Source: Purshia tridentata
Lineage: Eukaryota > Streptophyta > Magnoliopsida > Rosales > Rosaceae
Direction of reading: 5' to 3'
Length of the DNA: 64,000 bases
Assembly: GCA_003254885.1 (NCBI GenBank)
Contig: QANT01000760.1
Coordinates: 49,925 to 113,924, forward strand
A program made the position numbers and the translations under genes. Positions 1-11,500 of the stretch are shown here, piece after piece (positions within the stretch are counted from its first letter, which is position 1; every line of letters begins with the position of its first letter). The notes beneath the pieces are model-generated. The model was not told the DNA's origin. It worked only from the letters and a program-made list of their open reading frames with translations, and searched no databases.

Positions 1-2529
1 GTACCACAGTTCCTCTGGAGCAACGATGTGTTCGCTACATCGACAACTTCAGCTCAGGTCATAGAGGAGCAGCATCCACAGAGTATATAACCTTACACGT
101 CATTGAATAGGCCATATTTAATATAATAGACTTATGGATTGGATGTTCCTGATAATATTGCAGGTACTTTTTGAAGGCAGGTTATGCTGTCATTTTTCTA
201 TATCGTAGGTAATTTCTGTTCCTATTATTTCATATATAGCATTTATTCATTTCAACAAGTTTACATGGTCTAAGAGAATTTTTTTCATGTTTACTGTGGA
301 TTATATGTAAATTTTATGCAGGGGAACTTGCCAACCATATTGCAGATCTCTGCCCGATGATCCCTTACTTGAATGTTGTGAAATTGTGGATGAGTCAAAT
401 ATTCAAGGTTTGTAGTTAGTGTAAGCGACAATATGGTTATATATATTTTTCCTTTCTTTCTTTTTTTAATTACTTAGGATTAAATAAAAATGGACTGAAA
501 AGAAAATTTTTGCTCCCCCTCTCATGTTTTGGTATGACAAAATGATGTGTATTCATGCAATACCAGTTGCAAAGTAGTCGTGGAGTTAAAGTTTTGGCTT
601 AATGATTGAGTTTTGGGGTGATGGGACAGGAATCTTCCAAATTATTTCTTTTCTCGCAGCTTTCTGGTGATTTCAAATTTGATTATTAATATTATATAAA
701 CCTTTGATTGTTCCTGCTGAGATGACTTAACTTTGTTTCATACTCCAGTGTGCCCGTCACATTCTGAAGCAGTGAAGGGCGCTATCACTAAGACTCATGC
801 TGTATGGACCACTGTTATTCCATATTTTGAAATTTTTTTCTCTTGGTCTATAATGCAATAGTAGATGATTAGCTCAACGTTACAGTATATGGGGTTTTAT
901 TCTATTGCAGGCAGAAGCAGATGGCCTCCTGTTGAAACTTCCATTTACAACCATATTTGAGTATCTTCAGGTTAGCTTAAGTTGGTTTTTAACTGAAATT
1001 TTTTAACACAAAATGTTATAGCAGCTGCCTGCACTTCTATACAATATGTTAAGAGACTGGAAGTTTTGGATATAATAGTTAATCTCATATGCTTGACTAA
1101 GTGATGTTTGTATTATGAGCAGATGTTACAGATGATTGCATTATCAATAAGAAGTTTTGGACCACAAGCCATTCTTTTTCTTGCAGCGGCAGTATCTGAC
1201 TTTTATGTTCCTTGGAAGAGCATGGTAATGGTTAAATATATTGAATTTAGTGTTGTGCTCTTTCCTCTGTTTTGAAGGAAGTTGACTATCAATGGTGATA
1301 GCAGCGTTCCAGAAAAATACGTTGACTTTATGTTTCTTTTTTTCTTTTTTTGTGTTTGCTGGGTACTATATGCTTCACAGTACTCTCAATTTAGCATTAC
1401 ATCCTATTGCAATGTTACCAAAAAAATGTGAACTAGATGAAGTGCTTTTTGAAGTACCAAATATAGCCCAGGCATTAGGTCCTGTGCCATTTAGTTTAGC
1501 AGAGGAACCTCACCACTAAGTCAAATTGTTCCAGAGTTTCCAACCTCTCAGAGGGCATACAGTGATGCATATACTTCTTGCAAAGCCATTTGGATAAAAT
1601 ATTGTTTCATGTCTATGCTTCATTTTCTTAAAAAAAAGAAATTTTTTTTTTTGAAGGCTGAGCACAAAATTCAGTCAGGGTCTGGTCCGTTGGACATGCG
1701 ACTTGTTCAGGTGCCAAAGATGCTCTCAGTGCTGAGGAAAGACTGGGTCCCCATGGCCTTCTGTATATCATTCAAGGTCAGATATGAAGCTTCTGCTTCT
1801 TTGTAGTTTATTGGTCATATTCATAGAAGCTTATTTTTCTTATGCCCTGTTGCTTCACGTGGATGAAAATTAATTGTTTGCTTTGATAATTCTGTTAGGG
1901 GGGAACTCATTGAATAGATTTTTATCCTCAGTTTTTCTGTTGTCATATTCTCATGTTTTGAAATAGAAAAAGTTGGATACGTGTAGACAGATTTAAGTTA
2001 TTTTTTCATTATGCCCTGTTGTCTCAAAGAAAGTGGATCTATATGTCTTCCTCTACATGTATGATGCAGTCATATATAGATACTATAAAATATCATGCTT
2101 CTTAACTTTCTGTAATGTCTTAATGTATAATTTGTGTTTTCCGGAAAAGTTTGACAGGCTAACTCCCTTGCTCAGCTGCCCCCACCTTTGAATAATATAA
2201 TTGGGTATCTCACCCAAAATGACAAATAAAATACAGAAATAACATATCACCAGTATTATGTTTTGGGACTAAACCTTTTGACTGAACAGCTGGAGACAGA
2301 CTCAAAGATTCTTTTAGAGAAGGCTGATATGGCTCTTGAGATGTACAATATGCATATGGTTGTAGCGAATGAACTTTCTAACCGCAAAGAAGAGGTTATA
2401 GTCGTCACTAGCAATGAAAAGATTTCAGTTCGCCGAAACAAGTCTCTTTTTGGTGATGATGTGGAGAGTTCCCTTATTGAACTAATTGTGGAAAGACATT
2501 CATCTTATGTCAAGAATCCTGATCTATAG
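1..2529 (+). CDS. COAB: Phosphopantothenate-cysteine ligase, 3' part (5' end outside window)
   Basis: Catalyses the second step from 4'-phosphopantothenate towards coenzyme A, joining cysteine to it; the eukaryotic type uses ATP. Coding exons read as 1-82, 164-208, 322-407, 749-801, 911-970, 1123-1224, 1657-1776 and 2290-2529. All junctions are GT-AG and phases match, giving 261 residues without the N-terminus. The first exon reads [19 protein letters not shown], the conserved nucleotide-binding start of the family. Later segments [12 protein letters not shown] and [10 protein letters not shown] are also family signatures. The C-terminal exon ([12 protein letters not shown], then VVANEL) matches plant PPCS throughout. 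Plant PPCS is about 310 residues, so roughly 50 are missing upstream of the window. The 432-nt intron at 1225-1656 holds a short open segment that is not part of the gene. The family call is secure; exon edges are read by eye. Confidence 0.93.
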
Positions 2530-3229
2530 ACTGATATTTATCCAAGAGATGATTGGTGCAACAAGCATTTCCCATTCTATCAAACATTGCCTAGTATTTT
2601 GTGGGCTATGTAACACCAGCTTTCCTTTGCCTCGGTGAATATTTTTCTTGACATACAGCTCGTTTTATCTCTGAGTACTTCATAATTTTCTCTTGAAAGC
2701 AATCAAATTACATGTAAAAATCTATCATACCTTTGAGGGGAGATAAAGAAGTTGTAATTATCTCTCTGATATTTCAAGAAAAAGTTCCGGTTAATAAAGT
2801 TCTCACTTTCTCCTTGGCAAAGATTTGTAGGTCCTAATAAACTTGTAAATTTGATTCTTATATTTAATATTTTGAAAGAAATCTATAGTTTTGAAGAACT
2901 GGTTCTTGAATCAGATCCAGAAACAGCCATTTGTCATGTCAAACATTACAGGGGCAGAATTCCATGATGATTGATCAGTCATCCGAACCTGCTGAGAATT
3001 TTTGAAGATTGAGAGATTTCTTTGAAGCATCCATACAAAGCAGGGGAACACATCTGATTTAATTGAATGGCAATTTCTCATTAATTTCTATATATTTCTG
3101 CAATGAAAAAATATATACAGATTCTTTTTCTCTTGCTGTAGAATAAAAATATGGACGGACATGTCTTCGTCGGACGATCCAAAAGGTATTATATAATACA
3201 AAGTTGGAAGACAATGAGTAATTCTGTTT
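2530..3229. other. Intergenic: convergent 3' ends
   Basis: The 3' UTRs of the PPCS gene (+) and the J-domain gene (-) face each other here. AT-rich sequence with no coding potential seen on either strand. Confidence 0.6.
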
Positions 3230-5111
3230 CTACCGTATTTCATTGTCATCTGTGTCAAGCTCAAGTCCTTCAGCTGCTAGAAGCCGACTGATGATCTTTT
3301 TCTTCTCTTCCTCTGCTTTCCTCCGCATTATGTCCCTTTTCTTCAAGACTATTGTATGCCGCCGGAGAGTACTGGAGTAATACTCTGCTGTGGCCTTCTT
3401 TTCTCTTGCCAGGATTCTCTTCTCTTCATCCGGGTCAACCTGGATAGGAAATAAGTTAAAAGAGAAATGCAGCCAAAACAAATCCAGGGTTTGTGTTCAT
3501 CTTAAAAAAAGAGATCACAGAAAAGACTCAAGGAGCATGATTAAAGCTTTTGAACATAGTGTTTGATTACTAATGTGGTTCCAACTGATTCTTTTACATC
3601 CTGCAAAGCAGAAAAAGGCAAGGCTTTGCAGCATCCATCAAATTATTAGAATGGAGAACTTACATGTTTAATGAACTAAACAAATTATTTTTAATAGCTA
3701 ATTCTCATATGCTTAAAGAATTATTTCTTTACCTTGGAGCGTGAAAGTCGACGTGCACGAATATTCATCTCACGCTGCTGTTGCTCAGCCCAAGCTGCTA
3801 TTGCCATATCACCTCGCTGATCAAAAGCTTTTCGCTTCTTAATTAGCCACTCCATCCATGCTTGAGATGCCTGATGTAACAATGCATAGGAAGAAACCAT
3901 TACTAAAACAATAAAACAGGAGCCAAGCTATCAGTTGATAAGAAGATGATCATCTAATTCATGTTCTATTTCTACTCTACATTTTCCTATATTACATAAA
4001 TATTAGCATTTATATATCCTAAAATAATAAGCAAGAAACTATACAGTAACTAAAAATGTGAACTAAAAATCTTACTTTCATTGGGTTGACTTGGTTATCC
4101 CTATCATATTGTCCCCTCCTCTCTTCATCTATCAGCAACTCATAAGCAGCTTGAATCTTAATAAATCTAGCTTCAGCTGTTTCCCCCTCCTCTAGGGTTC
4201 CTCTACCATCATAGACTTGAAACAGGAAAAACAACTGGATCAACTTAAACTCAGTGAATAAAGATCACTTTTAAGCAATACGCCAATAACCAATAGACCA
4301 AAGCAAATGGCACAAATATATTGCAAAGAACATTCATTCATTTCAAAAACAATACACGCAACCCCATCTAGTACACTAGTACACAAGGAAAGATAGTAGC
4401 CCACTTCTGATATTAGTCTCAAAACCATTGCATTAAAATTAAGGAAGAAAACCCAAGAATTAGAGAAGACGAGTTATTTTTTTCATTAGTATTTGATCAT
4501 GACCCAATAACTGTTACCTACATATATTATTTCTTTTAAATTGGTCTTTTTCATTGTAATAATAATATCAATTTACAGAGATAAAATTGAAAACTCTACA
4601 AAACATTTCCAATGAAGATAAGGGAGCAAACCATCTGGATGATAAAATTTGGCCAAGCGTCTGTAAGCAATCTTTATCTGGTCGTCATCAGCGTGCATCT
4701 CTAATTCTGTGCTTAAATAAAAAAAATTCAAAATTTATCAAAAAATTAACAAAATTTAAAATGGAAACAGTGAAAATGTTACAAATAAAATAACAGAATT
4801 TCAAAACCCTAAAGCTTGAAGCTTTTACATTGTTCCCGATCAAGAAGGATTCAATTACCAAGAGTTTCGTACGGAGACTTGGGGTGGATCCAATTGGATG
4901 CCCTAACCATGGTCCTTCTCTGAGTCACTGGGAACCAGGACCCACCACCCCCCTTCAACCTTGCAAAATCGGACGAAGGCGAAAAGCAAGGCTTGTAACT
5001 AGGGTTTCGAAACGAGACCCTAGAGCTAGAGCTAGAGCTAGCTTGGTGTCTGCAACATATCAAGGAACTGAAGATCATGTGGGGCCTACAGATTGTTCTC
5101 AGATTGCTCAT
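3230..5111 (-). CDS. Chloroplast-type J-domain (DnaJ-like) protein
   Basis: A J-domain protein, which would be expected to stimulate an Hsp70 partner. Coding exons on the minus strand: 4859-5111, 4632-4706, 4076-4215, 3733-3870 and 3230-3439. All phases are consistent, giving 271 residues. The J domain is assembled across exons 1-3: SPYETLG, then IKIAYRRLAKFYHPD with the essential HPD at the end of exon 2, then FIKIQAAYELLIDEERRGQY. The first 60 or so residues are rich in Ser, Arg and Lys with few acidic residues, which suggests a plastid transit peptide. After the J domain comes a conserved plant-specific tail (QAWMEWLIKKRKAFDQRGD) followed by a long Lys/Glu/Arg-rich helix, possibly coiled coil. 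No zinc-finger or C-terminal DnaJ domain is present, so it is a class III (C-type) J protein. It resembles an uncharacterised Arabidopsis chloroplast J protein; no symbol is assigned. Confidence 0.88.
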
Positions 5112-6027
5112 TTTTTTTCAAGTACTCTCAGGCTCTCTCAGTTCAGACCTCGAATCGATTGGAAAGAATTGAAGTCAATCAATTGGAATTTGGAAATCAA
5201 AATTAGGGTTTTTTTGGGTAACAATTTGGGGCTGCCAAGGTTGAAGACGTAAAGGGAGCGGAAAGGTTCTGAATCTGATAATGAACCTTTTTGAGAATCT
5301 GACTGAATCTAAATTTTTTTTTAATTTGTAATTTTATTGTTTGTATTTTCTCTTTTTCTTTGATTTATTTTACCTGGAAAATTTTCGTGGACGGTTTGGC
5401 TTGTTGAAGCATGACAGTTACACCTGAGAGTCTGAGTATACAGCCAAAAGAGAGAAATGAATAAAAAAGGTACAAAATAATATATGGTATTTTACAATAA
5501 TATAGATAATACTTTATTCTCCTTTTTCGAATAAGAATAAAAAATGGGAAAATAATAAAACCATGTTAATCAGCCTTCAGGTACACAAAAAACTTTTCCA
5601 AATTATACTTCACATTTGATTATAAAATTGGAGTATGATAATAAATATAAGTTTTTTGATCACAAATTGTGCATTATGCTTAAAATGAGTAATGTTTTTT
5701 TTTCAAATATATATGTTATTGTCACTGTGAATCAACATTATATATTCTGATATGGTTTCATTTGATCAACAGCTGCTTTATAAATTATTATATTATGATT
5801 TGCCACCCCTAATTGTTCTCCATTTCCATATTCCCACTTGAAAGTATTTTTGTCCGAGGTTATCACTTGTAACTTACACTTGTATCCCATTTTACTTTGT
5901 TCTATCGATTCTATTAACTTGTCCATCAAAAATACTGACATTTCAAATCACAAAATTACTTTACAAGCTACTTATGACTCTCAAATGACTATCACACTCA
6001 CAAAATCACAGTGAATGACCTAAATAT
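5112..6027. other. Intergenic between J-domain gene and solo LTR
   Basis: Contains the promoter and 5' leader of the minus-strand J-domain gene (roughly 5112-5450), then AT-rich sequence with no recognised gene. A 67-codon open frame at 5738-5941 (-) has no recognisable similarity and is probably chance. Confidence 0.5.
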
Positions 6028-6781
6028 TGTTGAATAATCATTTGGAAATTAAATTCAAACTCCCACCGTCACGCAACAAGTAATAAATTCAATGAAGAAG
6101 AAAATAATAATCAAAGTTAAGAAGAAGATAAACAGATAAACAAGTACACACAATGACACCGATATTTTACGAGGTTCGGCAAAATTCGGCCTACGTCCCC
6201 AAGAGAGATCTCCGTTCTTCACTATGAGAATAAATAAGTACAATATTACAATTGGACTAAATCACAAAACCCAATCCTCAAATCCCTTGTACGCCCTCTC
6301 TCAATGTATTTACCAAGAACCCTAGTTCTCTCACTCAATATTAATTACCTAATCTTGATCTCACCACTTAGATTGTGTGCCTCTCAAGAACTCTCAAGAC
6401 TAGCTCTCTAAATTCAGACTCTATCTCGTTCTCTCTTAGGTTTCTAGAGCCTAAAGGTCTTATTTATACACAATTAGCCTTTAAAAAATAAACCCAATTA
6501 AAGTAGGAAGCCTAAAACCCCCTAAAACTAAGAAAAAACGGGGAGGACCACGTGTAGGACCGGTCCTCTAGTAGCCTGGAACCCCAAAAAACATACAACG
6601 CCCCTGTAGGACTGATCTCATGACCATAGGACGGGTCTTCTGGGGCTTTTCTTCGAAAAACTTCATGCTTTGGATGCTCCACCTGAACACGAACTTCCTA
6701 CAACCTTCCTAACTTCAATCAAATCTCCAAGGACACTTCAATGGCCTTGAAACACCTCCGAATGAGAGCCAAAACACAACA
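6028..6781 (-). mobile_element. Solo LTR of a retrotransposon, copia-like, minus orientation
   Basis: A 754-bp segment starts TGTTG and ends CAACA, perfect inverted LTR termini. It is flanked on both sides by the 5-bp target duplication AATAT (6023-6027 and 6782-6786). Read on the minus strand it has a TATAAATA box near 6465 and a downstream stretch GGGGACGTAGGCCGAA, then CCGAACCTCGTAAA. I know this as a common R/U5 signature in plant copia LTRs. No primer-binding site (TGGTATCAGAGC type) follows the LTR end and no internal region or second LTR is present. It is therefore a solo LTR left by recombination between two LTRs. The family name cannot be assigned without a repeat library. Confidence 0.85.
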
Positions 6782-6786
6782 AATAT

Positions 6787-7260
6787 TTGTAGTGTAAACC
6801 CAAAATCACGTGCATAAGCTAGTTCTCGCATGATTTTTACTCAAAGATGTAAGCTGAAGCTATCTAATTTCAACTTAACTAAATATGTGAATCTGATGTG
6901 CAAAATCATCAGGCATACTAGATTAATACCAAATAATATAAAATGAGGCTCCAATTGTGGCTACAAGCTTGTAACTTTAGGAATATAGCAACTAATACAA
7001 CAACAACAATTTTCATTCCACCCCCTCATGCATGACAATAATTGTCTCAAACAAATTTACACATCGAGTACTGGTAATCCATCTTCCATTTCAAATCAAC
7101 CTATCCAACAAAATACTATGCTACAGGCGTTGGAGACATAATTTAAGAACCTATGTTTTAAATTGATACACACTGCACTAAGCTGCATATTTACACCTAC
7201 TAAAACATGAGAAGTTGATTGGAAAAGAATATATAAATAAGAAGATTAGGCTGCAGCTGA
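6787..7260. other. Intergenic, 3' flank of TGA gene
   Basis: AT-rich sequence between the solo LTR and the stop codon of the minus-strand TGA gene; probably includes its 3' UTR. Nothing else seen. Confidence 0.5.
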
Positions 7261-8268
7261 CTATGATGGTTCACGAGGACGAGCAGTCCAAAGAGAACTG
7301 AGGGCACGTAGACGGTGAAAGTACTGCCCCAATGCAAGCAAGCCTCGAGCTGCTTGGTAAGTTGTTAGGATTCTTGACATTTGCTGCAGAGTTTGCTGCC
7401 GAAGGTGATCTGCCTGTCTTGGAGAAGAGCAACACAGTTCAGTTAACAAGGAGTCTTAGGAAAAGGGTAGTTGATATGAATCATGTATACATGTTTATCA
7501 CTCTAGATGTCATATATATGTACATGCTTATGGTATAGTACATGTCAAATATGTACATGTTCATCACTCTAGGTGGGATAGGCATTTCTTGCTTCATGCT
7601 TATTAGCAGTACTTGCCCTATTAAGTTTGAATTATTCAATATATAGGTTCATGAAGTTATATAGAAGAATTGTAATCAATCCCTCAACGCCAATATCATC
7701 AAGAAAGGCAGTTAATATTGAATTTACTGGATTTTCACTAACTAAAACAGTACAAGATGGCCATCTGATACATTACCTGGCTCACAAAGCTCTCCAGTGC
7801 TTCCAACTTCTCCAGTGCTGCATCCATCTGAGATCCATAACTTTCTCCAATCAATATTTGATCAGCTGATATAGCCTGGGCCAATGTCTGCTGCAGTTTA
7901 TCCATTCCCTGTGAGAGAGCATCTTCAGCTTGCTGACAAGATTGCCGCAGGTTACAGAAATCCAGAACTTGCTGCTCAGTCAATGGCTCAATTTGTTTCA
8001 CCAGAATCTATACGAATGAAATAAGCAGTATGTTACACATATAATGAATTAAATTGCACTATAGCTCATCAGAAATAATGATGATAAAAATCAAGTCATT
8101 GTAGATTCATGCATAAATGCTAAGTTTAGTATTATCATAGAAAAGCTATGCATCTCAGTAGTGCTCAACCATATTTCCAGGTGGAGAAGAAAATTCAACA
8201 TATTATACTGATCATAAACGTAAACAGATGCATCATAATATGCATAGGGAGAGAGAGAGGGAGAGGGA

Positions 8269-8311
<43 letters not shown>

Positions 8312-10473
8312 AGTATTATCAGTGACCAAACAATAATGAGTCCTCAAATGCCAAGTTGAACTAAATGAAGCATTACATTTAGAAGCTCTGATGGGCGAAA
8401 TCCTCCAATCCAATGAAAATAGCGTTCTACTGAACTTCTCCATATGCCGGACAATAAGTAAAAGATATCAGCTTTTGCAGCATCTGCCTTCATACGGAAA
8501 AGATTAGCATAGTGGTTCAAGCCACTTTCTACAAGCATTCGAAGTTCTATATCAGTGACAGTGGCATGGTCTTGCAATGCTTTTCTTAGTGCAAAATTCT
8601 GTCTATGTTGTTCTTCAACCCAGTGTCCATATTCCATCTCAAATGTAGTGATCCCTGCAAGGTTCATAACTTGAGTAACACTTCTATTGAAAGTATAAAC
8701 ACAATTTTTTATAAAAACCACTTAAATAACTAAAAAATAGAAGGTAATTACATCATTTAAAGAAAAAAATTTCTGTAGAAGGATGATTACAACAGAGATT
8801 AAAGAGTTCAAAACTTCAGAGCTATAACTTGATATACTTGTCATTAAGGATAGAACAATTATTTATAGGGAATACAAAACTTCTCTTGTGAAAGGGTCCT
8901 ATTATCTAAGAAACTAGGATACCTCTTAATATTTATCATTATTTTCAGAGCCACCTGCATATATACTTTCAAAAATAAAAATTCACGAATACAGCAGAGC
9001 ATTTGCTACACTAGTGTAATTTCTGCCATCAACTTATATATTATTTTGCGGGGGTTTTTTGTGAAGGAAGACTTAAATCATGGAACATTAAGTTAGTTAG
9101 CCGTAAGCCTTAATTCCTGGTCAAGGAAAAGCTTGATTAGAGAACATGATTATTCATAAGCTATAGTCTATTGCAAATGTGTTAGAATATAAATAGGTGG
9201 AAATGAAGTTCAACAGTTAATATTGGGATATCAATTGTCTTAGGATAATAACATAAAATATAACGGTGACTGCAAAAACTTAGAATCACAAACCTGAATT
9301 CACAGTTCCATTGTATCCCATATGACTAGTACCTAATGAACTGCCTACATACGCACTCTGCAATCAGGTAGGTCTGTTATCCAATGAATACTATATTCCA
9401 ATGTTGATAAAAAAGGAAATACATCTGATAATATGAACAAAGACAAAATAATGGTGATTTTCAACTCACCTTTCTAGCTCTGTCAAGTTCCTGCTCCAAT
9501 TGTGCCAGCTTAAAACGGCTTGTTTCTAGTTGTTGAACATAAGCCTATGGCAGTACAAAATAAAATTATTCAATTAACTTGACATGTTCTGGCGATGCAA
9601 TAATGAAGCCTTGTAGGGGATTCATATTCACCTTTTTTCGCATACGACTTTTGCGAGCAGCTTCACGATTTTGCTCTAACCGTCTCTGTACCTGTATATT
9701 GATATTTTCACTCAGAGAACCATTTTATAGGGGAGAAAAAAAAAAAAAAGAAGCCTGATTATATCAGATCTTTTATTCTCAGCATGACCAGGGTGTATGA
9801 AGAAGCCCTTATGAGCTGTAGCCAAAGCAAGTACCTTAAGTATACATGAAGACAAATATATAACTCTAAAGAACTGAACTAGAATTGGAGATCCACAAAT
9901 CTTTGATTAGCAATTCACAAAGATGGACAATGAAGGCAATTAGGAGGTATAATTTTTTTTTTCCTCTATGTAATTTTTCAGCATCAGTTCAAACAAACAA
10001 ATTCTCCTCTAATTTTGATGATAGTATGATTTACTTTATAATTAATGAGATGCAAATAAGTAAAAAGACCAAGACATAGATATATGTTGCCATGCTAAGA
10101 CCATGCTCAACAATACAAGAAAGTAAGAAGGGGTGGGGTGGGGACCTTATCAGTAGATCTGTTTACTTCTTGATCATTTCCAGAAGGTCCCATGGATTCA
10201 TGAGAAACAAATCCCACCTAGAGAAGTAGGAGCAGAAAATCAATCGAAGTTCATAAATTAATTAAAAGTGCCTCAAACATTGAAGAATAGAGACCAAGCT
10301 TCATGCATCTTCACCTTGGTTTCCATCCCAGCATCCACATCTCCAAGTATGGAAGCACCTGTATTTGAGCTATGATCACCCCTGAAGGTTTCTTTCCACA
10401 CACCAACCTGCCGGAATGGCTCATATATGCCCATTTGTCTTGCGGTGGCAAATTGAGTTGATGTATAGCTCAT
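7261..10473 (-). CDS. TGA7: TGA-class bZIP transcription factor, TGA7/TGA3-like (clade III)
   Basis: A DNA-binding factor of the TGA family, which binds TGACG (as-1) elements and in plants works with NPR1-type co-regulators in salicylate and defence responses. Exons on the minus strand: 10315-10473, 10146-10217, 9632-9691, 9470-9544, 9294-9357, 8377-8654, 7777-8007 and 7261-7413. They give 363 residues with matching phases. The N-terminus has the TGA hallmark MGIYEPFRQVGVW. The basic region is at about 78-97 (RLEQNREAARKSRMRKK) and the zipper at 98-122 (AYVQQLETSRFKLAQLEQEL). A DOG1-type C-terminal domain follows, with FEMEYGHWVEEQ, then HYANLFRMK and WIGGFRPSELLNV. The end, QADHLRQQTLQQM to REPS, is closest to TGA7/TGA3. 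Unusually, Cys254 and Cys260 occupy the places of the redox cysteines of TGA1/TGA4. Intron 6 carries a GA repeat. The exact ortholog needs a tree. Confidence 0.92.
8247..8309. repeat. (GA)n microsatellite in a TGA-gene intron
   Basis: About 63 bp of GA dinucleotide with a few GGGAGA interruptions on the left, inside the intron between coding exons 6 and 7. Likely length-polymorphic. Confidence 0.9.
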
Positions 10474-11500
10474 ACTCTATCAGATAAATTGAATAAATAG
10501 ATGAACAAACAAATAAATAAATAAGTAAATAAAGAGCATTCATAATCACTCTGTTGCAAAATTATAACTGTATACTTTGCTCCAAGAGAAAGACCAATAA
10601 ATATGGCAGCAAATATAATTCTAATGGGACTAGAAAATGACCTTCACAGTGAGAAACTGAGAACAACAGAAGCTAAGGAGCAAGATTGGAACAAATTATA
10701 ACTTGTAATGGTTCTAAATACAGCATGAGTAAGTTGGAATCATTGGTTTGGATTTGGGAACCTTAAAAAAACCGAAACGATTCCCATGTTGGATTTCCTA
10801 ATGTTGCGTCCGAGAAAATCCAGTACACAAAGCAGAAGAAAAAAATGTCAAAAGCAAAGAAAGAAGCATGGTACTAAAGGTTGCCAAAACATAAACAACT
10901 TCCGCTTTAAGTAACCAGAAGAAGTGGATAAAGCTAAGTAAAAAGTTGGGGGAACTGATAGTAATCTGCAGTTATATAATATTACACATATATATACTTA
11001 TTAAACTATGTTATATACATCCACACACACGCAGACACCCACATACAAAAATACATAGATATACACATATATTACATTGGGAGTATAAGAAAAAAAGAAA
11101 AAGATCTCAGAGACTGACATTACTTACCTCTTGTAACATGCTTTCCAGGACTGCAGGCAACAAAAAAGACTATCTCAGCAACAGGGCATAACTTGAAATT
11201 TTAAGGTTCACTGAGTCATTCATCAACCCAACACGTAACAAGCAAAGACCTTTGAGGCTTCAAACTTAGAAATACTTCCATGAATGGTGGAAGTGAAAGA
11301 AACTAGCCATCTGGGTAGACTTGTGATGAACCCAAATCCCCAATTTCAACACCCCCATGATCATCTGGCGAGACCCATATATATGGGAATCATTGGTCAC
11401 CCATTTTCTCAGAGAGGTTTTGTAAGCAACTTTGGAAGAACCACATCTCTCTCTATCTCTCCAGCTTATAATATTCATTCTTTTCTCAAAGCGCCACAGT
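10474..11500 (-). promoter_or_regulatory. 5' leader and proximal promoter of the TGA gene
   Basis: No other gene is seen upstream of the TGA start codon. A minus-strand acceptor-like stretch lies just before the ATG, and donor-like sites near 11120-11130 and around 11410 suggest at least one 5'-UTR intron. The leader probably begins near 11480, where CT-rich sequence occurs. Exact UTR structure is unknown. Confidence 0.4.

Noticed and set aside
8195-8443. ORF with a long Ser-Leu run
   Set aside because: Translation of the GA microsatellite in a TGA intron.
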